Below are positions 1 to 6,734 of a DNA stretch of 64,000 nucleotides, piece after piece. Both the position numbers and the translations under genes were made by a program. Within the stretch, counting starts at the first letter, position 1. Every line of letters starts with the position of its first letter. Under the pieces are notes generated by a model that made no database searches, was not told the DNA's origin, and worked only from the letters and a program-made list of their open reading frames with translations. Origin of the DNA: Clostridiales bacterium (GTDB lineage: Bacteria; Bacillota; Clostridia; Christensenellales; Borkfalkiaceae). The stretch is taken from assembly GCA_015069605.1 (NCBI GenBank), contig SVII01000004.1:1-64000 (forward strand). Reading direction: 5' to 3'.

Positions 1-356
1 GTCTTTAAATCGCGAACTTCGTCGTCTTGAACGCTACAAATGCTTGTATGCGCAATACGCGTCGAACGCAATAAATTTTCCGCTTTTAAAAGCTCGCCAC
101 AAGTAAGGGAAGAACCTTTTTTCGCGCGTTGTAATTCGTCGTCAAAAGGCGAGAAATATTCCACTTTGGATATTCCGTAAGAAAACAGCAGTTTTGACCC
201 CTCTTCCGTTTGCTTTAAACGCTTGCGTGCTTCTTGTAAAACGGACGTGGGCTGCGTATTTTTTAAACGCTCTTTCGTCCCTTCCAACACCGCGTATTCC
301 GATACAAGGGCTAAAATTTTATTTAATTCGGTTTTTTCAATAGCTCTTTGATTCAT
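1..356 (-). CDS. mutS2: Endonuclease MutS2, N-terminal part (runs off the window)
   Basis: An open frame of 118 codons starts with ATG at 356 and continues to base 1 without a stop, so the 3' part lies outside the window; the ORF track omits it for that reason. The translation begins MNQRAIEKTELNKIL and has the helical N-terminal pattern of MutS2, including the segment SYGISKVEYFSPFDDEL and the following RAKKGSSLTCGELLKAE. MutS2 is a cytoplasmic DNA-binding ATPase with a C-terminal Smr nuclease; reported roles are suppression of recombination and rescue of collided ribosomes. Only the N-terminal domain is visible, so ATPase and Smr motifs cannot be checked. It follows the U32 gene by 18 bases and is probably the distal gene of the uvrC-hprK transcript. 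Confidence 0.78.
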   Translation of the reverse strand, partial: MNQRAIEKTELNKILALVSEYAVLEGTKERLKNTQPTSVLQEARKRLKQTEEGSKLLFSYGISKVEYFSPFDDELQRAKKGSSLTCGELLKAENLLRSTRIAHTSICSVQDDEVRDLK

Positions 357-374
357 ATATTCCTTAGTTGTTCC

Positions 375-2585
375 TTACAGCACTCCGCGTTTGAAATGTC
401 CCGAAGTATATTTTGCGTAAATCTCTTTTTGTTGTTCTTCGTTGTCTTTTGTTTTCACTGCCTTCGGTTTGTTTTGCGTGACCGTCAAATCTAAAAGCTG
501 TCCTGCGTTTTTTAAACCAACCCCGATAAGCGAAGCGCAATTATACACCTCAAACCGACACTCTCCTGCGCCTGCAACGTATCTACTTACAGGGAATTCA
601 CGTCCGCTTTCGTCCGTCAACACATATACGGATTTTTTATCGCAATTTCCGCAAGTTTTTCCAAACGGACAATAGCAAAGATCCATAAGTTTAATATCTC
701 CCGACGAAAGCATAAAGGCTTGTTCACCAAGCAAGTCTTTCAATTCTATTGTATTTGCTTCTTTGGAAATCGCGTAATACGTTGCGCCGCTTTGTTGTAA
801 AAATTCATTGACGGAAATTGCATTAATGAAATTTAAGCCCGCTCCGCCAAAAATTTTTAAATCGTTTGCTTTTGCAAATTCAATTCCAGCATAATTTTCC
901 ACGTAAACGCCATCAATTTTTGTTTCTTTACATTTTTTGACTAAGCTATCTTCATCTGCCTGTGTACAAAACGCAGGATAATATACGTATTTTTCAAAAT
1001 CTCCCTTTTTGAAAGAATCGGGAAGCGGCTCGGTATAATTTTTCGGTTTATATATCGCCACGTCGCATACAATCCCCGTAAAATCGTCGGAAATTACAGC
1101 CGTTTTCCTGTTTTCTCTCTCGATTGAAGAAATATTTATCGGTTGATATTCGTATAAAATATGCCCGTTTTTTGTGTTTTTTTCTAACAGTTTCTCGTAA
1201 AAATTACGACGAAATTCGTTTAATTTGGATTTAGGAATAAAAATATTGCCTTGGATATCGATTGCATTAAATACAATCTCCACGGGTAAACCATCGGTTT
1301 TGGAAAAACAATTTTTCAATTCTTCCTCGGCCAAGGGACGATTTGACGCTGATTGCAACAACTCAGCCGAAGTGTATTCTACGTCGCCGCATTTTGCAAA
1401 GGCATAATCGTTTTCATGAAATTGCAAAGAAATAGAAAGAACGTTTTTCTTTTGCGCTTGCAACACTCTTTCATTAACCGCAGTATCCGTTGTGACAAAC
1501 ACGCTGTCGCCGTTTTTTAAACGAACTTTTGATGATAAAACGAAATGTTTTCCCTCTTGCTTAGAAAACCACGCACCGCCGACTTCGTGACCATCGCGTA
1601 AGATTTTAAACGAGTCACCTTGGCGAGGTTTCCATTGACTTTCCACTAAAAATTTCCCGTTTATAACCTTGATAACGCCTACCTTTTCTCCTAAATGACC
1701 TTGGATTGCCGGCGATAAAAACCGCTTGTCTTGTCCAAATGCTAATCCGCGCGTATAGTTCCCACGGTTATACGTACGCTTCAAATCGGATAATGCTGCT
1801 TGCTCGCCCGATTTCTTATCCAACAATATGCGATAATATCGAACGGCCGCCGCTACGTATTCCGCGCGACGCATTCTGCCTTCGATTTTAAAAGAAACCA
1901 CACCTGCTTGCATGAGTTTTTCAACGTCTTCTCCCACACATAAATCGGAGAGTGATAATGCGTACGTCTTTTCCTCAAAACCTTTACGATTATACGAATA
2001 TTGTTTGCGGCAGGGCTGCTTACATCTACCGCGATTGCCGCTGTTCCCGCCCGCAAACGAAGAAAAATAACATTGTCCCGAAAAACAAGTGCAAAGCGCG
2101 CCTTGTACAAACACTTCCGTTTCGATGATTTTAGCAATTTTTTCTATTTCTGCAAGCGGCGTTTCTCGAGCCAAAATCACTCTAGAAAAACCGCACTCTT
2201 TGGCAAATTTTGCGCCGTTTACGTTACAAACGCCTGCTTGCGTACTCAAATGCAACACGATTTCAGGATATTGGCGATGCAAAACTTTTCCAAGCAATAC
2301 GTCTTGTAAAATGATTGCATCTGCGCCAAGGCTCCAAACAAACAGCATGGTTTTTATGAAATCTTCCACTTCGCTATCCTTGACGATGGTATTCATCGCA
2401 ACGTACACCTTTACGTCGTTTAGATGAGCATTTTGGATAACGGTGCGCAAAGCCTCCCCGTCAAAATTGTCTGCGCTTTGACGGGCGGAAAAGGAGCTAT
2501 ACCCCAAATATATGGCGTTTGCGCCGTTGTTGATTGCCGCAGCGGCACATTCTGCGTTGCCTGCGGGCGCTAAGATTTCCAACAT
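375..2585 (-). CDS. U32 family peptidase / RNA hydroxylase (RlhA-like)
   Basis: 736 residues starting MLEILAPAGN, the classic N-terminus of the U32 family. The U32 signature lies at about residues 157-195 (VQGALCTCFSGQC followed by NRGRCKQPCR). A second Cys-rich stretch near the C-terminus (CYCPFGKTCGNC) probably completes an Fe-S site. Length and the long C-terminal half match the DUF3656-containing branch that includes E. coli RlhA, a 23S rRNA cytidine hydroxylase; other U32 members (TrhP) hydroxylate tRNA, and some were first described as collagenases. I therefore favour an RNA-modifying role over proteolysis, but the sequence does not decide the substrate. The gene follows hprK by 22 bases in the same direction. 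Confidence 0.85.
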   Translation of the reverse strand: MLEILAPAGNAECAAAAINNGANAIYLGYSSFSARQSADNFDGEALRTVIQNAHLNDVKVYVAMNTIVKDSEVEDFIKTMLFVWSLGADAIILQDVLLGKVLHRQYPEIVLHLSTQAGVCNVNGAKFAKECGFSRVILARETPLAEIEKIAKIIETEVFVQGALCTCFSGQCYFSSFAGGNSGNRGRCKQPCRKQYSYNRKGFEEKTYALSLSDLCVGEDVEKLMQAGVVSFKIEGRMRRAEYVAAAVRYYRILLDKKSGEQAALSDLKRTYNRGNYTRGLAFGQDKRFLSPAIQGHLGEKVGVIKVINGKFLVESQWKPRQGDSFKILRDGHEVGGAWFSKQEGKHFVLSSKVRLKNGDSVFVTTDTAVNERVLQAQKKNVLSISLQFHENDYAFAKCGDVEYTSAELLQSASNRPLAEEELKNCFSKTDGLPVEIVFNAIDIQGNIFIPKSKLNEFRRNFYEKLLEKNTKNGHILYEYQPINISSIERENRKTAVISDDFTGIVCDVAIYKPKNYTEPLPDSFKKGDFEKYVYYPAFCTQADEDSLVKKCKETKIDGVYVENYAGIEFAKANDLKIFGGAGLNFINAISVNEFLQQSGATYYAISKEANTIELKDLLGEQAFMLSSGDIKLMDLCYCPFGKTCGNCDKKSVYVLTDESGREFPVSRYVAGAGECRFEVYNCASLIGVGLKNAGQLLDLTVTQNKPKAVKTKDNEEQQKEIYAKYTSGHFKRGVL

Positions 2586-2607
2586 ATAAACCTGCTTTCG
2601 TTTAATT

Positions 2608-3534
2608 TTATCTTCCGATACTTCTCGTAATCAATTCTTCCGAAGCATCATATCCCATGCTCTTTAATCGGAAATTTCTTGCCGCCACTTCAATCAAAAT
2701 GGCAAGATTTCTACCGGGACTGACGGGAATGGTAAGTTTGGGCAATTCAATCCCAAAATAGGACGTCTTAGAAACTTCGTCCCCGATTCGATCGTATTCT
2801 TTGCCTTGTTGCCACGTTTCAAACTGAATGACAAGCTGAATTTGCTTTTCGTCCAAAACCGCACCTGAACCGTACATACTCTTTACGTTGATGATTCCGA
2901 TACCACGAAGTTCCATAAAATATCGAATAATATCGGGCGCTGTGCCGTAAAGTTGGTTGGCGATTTCTTTGATAATCACGTTATCATCAGCAATCAAACG
3001 GTGACCGCGCTTGATAAGCTCCATTGCCGTTTCACTCTTTCCTACGCCGCTTTTCCCCGTGAGCAAAATCCCCACGCCGAATACTTCCATTAAAACACCA
3101 TGTTCACTCATAGACGGTGCAAGTAAACGATTGAGATATATAAACAAGTCGCTCATAAGGTCGGTCGTTACTTTGGGACTGCGAAATACCGGACAAGCAT
3201 ATTCTTTCGCCGTATCCACGATCTCTGGTAACACGGGCAAATCACGGCTCAAAATGATGCAGGGAAGTTCCCCGCCATGAATGAATAATTGTGAAATTTT
3301 CTCCTTTCTTTCTTCGGAAGAAAAAATACGTAAATATTCATATTCTGAAAGTCCAAATAGAATAATTCTTCGAGAATCGAAATAATTGAAAAATCCGCCT
3401 GCGAGTTGTAAACCAGGACGTTCGACGCTCATACTTGCAAGCGTTACAACCCCTCTGCCCGAATAGACGATTTCCAAATTAAGATCGGATGCAAATTTAT
3501 CCAACATAACGCTTTGCGTAACGTGTCCGCTCAT
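2608..3534 (-). CDS. hprK: HPr kinase/phosphorylase
   Basis: Bifunctional enzyme that phosphorylates HPr on its regulatory serine and removes that phosphate; this is the master switch of carbon catabolite repression in Bacillota. The P-loop GKSGVGKSE and the C-terminal motif SPGRNLAILIEVAARN (HprK K3 region) are intact. The ORF track starts 23 codons earlier, but the ATG at 3534 has a perfect GGAGG six bases upstream, lies one base after the stop of the upstream HAD gene, and gives 308 residues, the usual family length. The N-terminal domain and the kinase domain are both complete. It sits in a uvrC-HAD-hprK run, a common clostridial neighbourhood, although murB and its partners are 38 kb away in this genome. 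Confidence 0.95.
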   Translation of the reverse strand: MSGHVTQSVMLDKFASDLNLEIVYSGRGVVTLASMSVERPGLQLAGGFFNYFDSRRIILFGLSEYEYLRIFSSEERKEKISQLFIHGGELPCIILSRDLPVLPEIVDTAKEYACPVFRSPKVTTDLMSDLFIYLNRLLAPSMSEHGVLMEVFGVGILLTGKSGVGKSETAMELIKRGHRLIADDNVIIKEIANQLYGTAPDIIRYFMELRGIGIINVKSMYGSGAVLDEKQIQLVIQFETWQQGKEYDRIGDEVSKTSYFGIELPKLTIPVSPGRNLAILIEVAARNFRLKSMGYDASEELITRSIGR

Positions 3535-3535
3535 G

Positions 3536-4363
3536 TTATTCCTCCGTGTAGCCGTATTGTTCAATAATATGCCCAATGGCATTTTCCTCGTTGGAATACG
3601 CAAATTCCAACGCTTCTTTCTTTAATTCAGGTGCAGCGTTTTTTACCGCTATTCCAAGCCCCGCTTTTTGAATCATCGGTAAATCGTTGAGTTGATCTCC
3701 AACCCCTACGGTTTTTTCCAAGGGAATATTGTATTGTTTTGCCAAAAATTCCACAGCCGTTCCCTTGCTGTAATTGCTGTTGATAACCTCCACCAAAACT
3801 GCGTCGCTTTTGGTGACCGTACAATCGTTAAACCCAGCGTCTTGCAATGCTTTAAAAATAGCCGCATTGTCTTCGGGATGCACCATAGCCAACACTTTAT
3901 ACGCACAAAATTCTCTTTCTTTAACAAACTGCGAAATCGGTTTATCTAAAACAAGTTTTGCCTTGGATCTAACGGCATTTTCGTAATATTTTAACGCCGC
4001 GTCGTCCATGTTACTGTAATAATCCCACAACCCATAAATATGAATATGCAAACCGAGTTCTTCCATTTTTTTGCAAATTTCATAAGTCGTTTCCGAGGGA
4101 ATCGTCGCTTGCAAAATCACTTCTTCCGTTTCCGCATTCATGATAATCGAGCCTTGACAGCAGGAAACAAAACCTTTTAAACCAAGCTCTTGCACTCTGG
4201 GCAAGATACCGCTAGGCATTCTACCCGTCGAAACAACGAAAATACCGCCGTCGTTAACGTATTGCGAGATCTGGTTTTTAGTTTCCCTATCAATCGTACC
4301 ATCCGCTTTTACAAGCGTTCCGTCAAAATCTGAAACGATCATAGGATAGTTTATCTTTCGCAT
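3536..4363 (-). CDS. HAD-superfamily phosphatase, Cof type
   Basis: 275 residues. HAD motif I is DFDGTLV near residue 13 (nucleophile Asp plus acid/base Asp). Motif IV is GVGDQLNDLPMI, and the C2-type cap of the Cof/YidA subfamily lies between them. Such enzymes are cytoplasmic phosphatases of sugar phosphates, pyridoxal phosphate or nucleotide intermediates; substrate cannot be read from the sequence. It starts one base after uvrC stops and ends one base before hprK starts, so all three are almost certainly co-transcribed and translationally coupled. A link between this phosphatase and HprK function is possible but only suggested by position. Confidence 0.88.
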   Translation of the reverse strand: MRKINYPMIVSDFDGTLVKADGTIDRETKNQISQYVNDGGIFVVSTGRMPSGILPRVQELGLKGFVSCCQGSIIMNAETEEVILQATIPSETTYEICKKMEELGLHIHIYGLWDYYSNMDDAALKYYENAVRSKAKLVLDKPISQFVKEREFCAYKVLAMVHPEDNAAIFKALQDAGFNDCTVTKSDAVLVEVINSNYSKGTAVEFLAKQYNIPLEKTVGVGDQLNDLPMIQKAGLGIAVKNAAPELKKEALEFAYSNEENAIGHIIEQYGYTEE

Positions 4364-4364
4364 T

Positions 4365-5513
4365 TTATAACTGCTCCTTAAAATAGGTGTAAATTTTCCT
4401 TGCTAATTCTTCCCCAATACCGTCCACTTCGGCAAGCTGCGCTTCATTTGCGTTCATAATTTTGTCAATCGTGCCGAATTTTTCCATCAACGCCATTCGT
4501 TTTTTCTTGCCGATACCGTCGATTTCTTGTAACACGGACGCAAGATTTCGCTTGGAATGTAGACTACGGAAATACGTGATTGCAAAGCGGTGCGCTTCGT
4601 CACGAATACGTTGCAACATTTTCAGCGCGTAATCTTTATGGTCGATGCGGATACTTTCCTCCGAAAAGAGCGTAAAGACTTCTTCTTCCCTTTCCGCAAG
4701 AGAAATGAGTTCAATATCCTGCACACCCATTTCATCAAATACTTCTTTAATGGCGGATAGCTGCCCTTTCCCCCCGTCAATAATCATCAAATCAGGTTTT
4801 GGAAATCTCGTCTCTTCTTTCGTGCCGAGCTTCGCCAAACGGCGACGCATCATTTCTTGATGGGACGCGTAATCGTTTGCTCCTTCCACCGTTTTGATTT
4901 TGAAGCGGCGGTAGCTTGTTTTATCCGCTTCGCCGTCTATAAAGACAACCATAGAGCCGACTTTATCCACACCGCTAATGTTGGAAATATCGTAACATTC
5001 CATACGTTTTGGATACTTTTTTAAACCCAAAATATCTTTCAAACGCTGGCAAGCGTTTTTGGTCATATCGTTTTTATGTTTAATTTTGTCGATAGATTTG
5101 GATAAATAATCCGCGGCATTGTTTTGCGCCATTTCCAAGAGTTTTCTTTTTACTCCTTGTTTCGCCAAAACAATTTCCACTCTTTTTCCGTATTTTTCCG
5201 CAAAATATTTTTCCAACAGTTCCTTTTCGCAATATTCTTCCGTGATAATTTCATCAGGCAATTCGTGCGCGGTGTAAAATTGCAAAATAAACGCCGTCAA
5301 TGCGTCCGTTTCCGCAAAAGAACTGTCCTCTAAAGCAAAATTACTGCTACCTTGCATAATACCGCTTCTCGTCACCAAAACATTGACAGCGGAATAAATA
5401 TAATTGGTTTTTAACGCAATAATGTCTGCATTTAAGGAACGGTTCAACGAAGTAATTCGCTTTAATTTGAGTTTGGATAGCATATGCAGCTTTTCCCGAT
5501 AGTCCATTGCCAA
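4365..5513 (-). CDS. uvrC: UvrC C-terminal part (second half of a frameshifted gene)
   Basis: This frame carries the C-terminal half of excinuclease subunit C: RMECYDISNISG, DYASHQEMMRRR and PDLMIIDGGKGQL of the RNase H-like endonuclease domain, and the terminal helix-hairpin-helix pair (IDGIGKKKRMAL). UvrC makes both incisions in nucleotide excision repair with UvrAB. The frame has no ribosome binding site at its own first ATG. Reading it upstream past 5513 keeps matching UvrC (ENEEFELAMDYREKL, the UVR motif) to a run of six A at 5545-5550, where the N-terminal frame takes over. One extra A there would join both parts into a single protein of about 600 residues. Confidence 0.85.
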   Translation of the reverse strand: MAMDYREKLHMLSKLKLKRITSLNRSLNADIIALKTNYIYSAVNVLVTRSGIMQGSSNFALEDSSFAETDALTAFILQFYTAHELPDEIITEEYCEKELLEKYFAEKYGKRVEIVLAKQGVKRKLLEMAQNNAADYLSKSIDKIKHKNDMTKNACQRLKDILGLKKYPKRMECYDISNISGVDKVGSMVVFIDGEADKTSYRRFKIKTVEGANDYASHQEMMRRRLAKLGTKEETRFPKPDLMIIDGGKGQLSAIKEVFDEMGVQDIELISLAEREEEVFTLFSEESIRIDHKDYALKMLQRIRDEAHRFAITYFRSLHSKRNLASVLQEIDGIGKKKRMALMEKFGTIDKIMNANEAQLAEVDGIGEELARKIYTYFKEQL

Positions 5514-6172
5514 CTCAAATTCTTCATTTTCAGAAAGCGGAGCATTTTTTCGCGTAAAATTTCTTCCGTTTCTTCGTAATTTCCGTCTAAAAATGAAAGT
5601 ACCTCTTTTACACGTTTCGCGTACTCCTCACGCGTGCACGCGTGCGCGCACGGGGCAAGACACCTGCCCAAATGATGCGCAAGACAAGGTTTTTTAGGCT
5701 TTTCACCGATTACAGTCGTACAAGTGCGCACGTTATACACCGAACCGATAATATCTAAAATATCACCGCAACGAACTCCGCCCATAAACGGGCCAAAATA
5801 TTTGCCGTCTTTTTTGATTTTTCTTGTGATGGATACGCGAGGAAATTCCTCTTTTGTGTGCACTTTGATATACGGGTACGTTTTATCGTCTTTTAAAAGA
5901 ATATTATACTTTGGCTTGTATTTTTTAATCAAGTTATTTTCAAGCGCTAAAGCGTCAATTTCCGATTGCGTAATAATATAGTAAAAATCATTGATATGTT
6001 CCACCATTGCCGCAACCTTTTCAGGTTTTGCGGATGCGTGAAAATATTGCCGCACTCTGTTTTTCAGAACGCGAGCCTTTCCAACGTATATCACTACCCC
6101 GTCCTTATCCAACATCACGTAGACGCCGGGCGTATCAGGGAGCAAATTTAATTTTTCTTTTAAATTACTCAT
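5462..6172 (-). CDS. uvrC: UvrC N-terminal part (first half of a frameshifted gene)
   Basis: The GIY-YIG nuclease domain, which makes the 3' incision, is at residues 15-45 (PGVYVMLDKDG, VIYVGKARVLKNRVRQYF). The following Cys-containing segment GRCLAPCAHACTREEY is typical of UvrC. Homology stops at about residue 208, after EEILREK; the last 28 residues are read out of frame. The start ATG at 6172 lacks a clear Shine-Dalgarno; a short upstream ORF ends six bases before it (see separate entry). A sigma-A promoter lies at 6233-6261. Either the strain has lost full-length UvrC, the base was lost in sequencing or assembly, or slippage on the A-run restores the protein. Confidence 0.87.
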   Translation of the reverse strand: MSNLKEKLNLLPDTPGVYVMLDKDGVVIYVGKARVLKNRVRQYFHASAKPEKVAAMVEHINDFYYIITQSEIDALALENNLIKKYKPKYNILLKDDKTYPYIKVHTKEEFPRVSITRKIKKDGKYFGPFMGGVRCGDILDIIGSVYNVRTCTTVIGEKPKKPCLAHHLGRCLAPCAHACTREEYAKRVKEVLSFLDGNYEETEEILREKMLRFLKMKNLSWQWTIGKSCICYPNSN

Positions 6173-6178
6173 AGTATG

Positions 6179-6214
6179 CTATGCGAAGAAAAACTTTCTC
6201 TTAAAAATCCGCAT
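6179..6214 (-). CDS. Possible 11-residue leader peptide upstream of uvrC
   Basis: ATG at 6214 is preceded by a strong AAGGAG with four bases of spacing and opens an 11-codon frame, MRIFKRKFFFA, that stops with TAG six bases before the uvrC start. uvrC itself has no good ribosome binding site, so ribosomes finishing this peptide could restart at uvrC. It lies downstream of the predicted promoter and so would be in the transcript. The peptide is basic and Phe-rich. Chance occurrence is possible; only conservation across relatives would settle it. Confidence 0.35.
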   Translation of the reverse strand: MRIFKRKFFFA

Positions 6215-6232
6215 TTTTCTCCTTATAACATT

Positions 6233-6261
6233 ATTATATACCAAAACACAAAAATTTGCAA
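6233..6261 (-). promoter_or_regulatory. Sigma-A promoter of the uvrC-HAD-hprK operon
   Basis: TTGCAA, 17-base spacer, TATAAT, read on the minus strand, about 60 bases upstream of uvrC. Confidence 0.65.
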
Positions 6262-6284
6262 GGAAATAAAGGGAAATAATTCGT

Positions 6285-6623
6285 TTAACAGCCTAAAAAC
6301 TCGATCCCTTTTAAGATTACGTCGTTGATAGAATCATTCGTCAAGCTGTAAAACACAATTTTACCTTGTCGACAGCATTTTACAATTCCTGCACTCTTTA
6401 AAAAACGCAACTGATGAGATACCGTCGTTTGATTGATATCCAAAATCCTTGATAAATCAGTGACGCACAATTCACTGATAGCAAGCGCCGATAAAATTCG
6501 CACACGAGTATAGTCCGCAAACACAGAAAAAAAGCACACAACGCCTTCGAGAATCTCCCCTTGCGGTACGTAATCCTCGATGAGACTTTGCGTGCGTTTA
6601 TCCAACAATAACATTTGCGACAT
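6285..6623 (-). CDS. ArsR/SmtB-family metal-responsive regulator
   Basis: About 112 residues with the winged-helix fold of ArsR/SmtB repressors: the ADYTRVRILSAL helix, the recognition region TTVSHQLRFLKSAGIV, and the wing CCRQGKIVFYSL. The alpha-3 motif ELCVTDL resembles the metal-binding ELCVCDL of CadC/SmtB but keeps only one Cys. Additional cysteines (CC before RQGK and a C-terminal GC) could contribute ligands. I start at the second Met (6623), seven bases from GGAGG; the annotated first ATG is only one base from it. It lies 105 bases downstream of the copper ATPase on the same strand and is the obvious candidate regulator of metal efflux; the metal sensed is not known. Confidence 0.85.
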   Translation of the reverse strand: MSQMLLLDKRTQSLIEDYVPQGEILEGVVCFFSVFADYTRVRILSALAISELCVTDLSRILDINQTTVSHQLRFLKSAGIVKCCRQGKIVFYSLTNDSINDVILKGIEFLGC

Positions 6624-6651
6624 ATTCATACCTCCTAATATGTTTAATTGA

Positions 6652-6671
6652 GAATATGATACTAATAATTC
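6652..6671. promoter_or_regulatory. AT-rich imperfect palindrome upstream of the arsR-like gene
   Basis: GAATATGATACTAATAATTC is an interrupted inverted repeat directly upstream of the ribosome binding site. ArsR-family repressors often bind such AT-rich dyads in their own promoters. This is a visual match only. Confidence 0.28.
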
Positions 6672-6734
6672 GCAAGCGTTTTTTGTCTTATTTCGTCGTA
6701 TTAAGTTTTATTTTGTCATAATTGAAGATATTTA

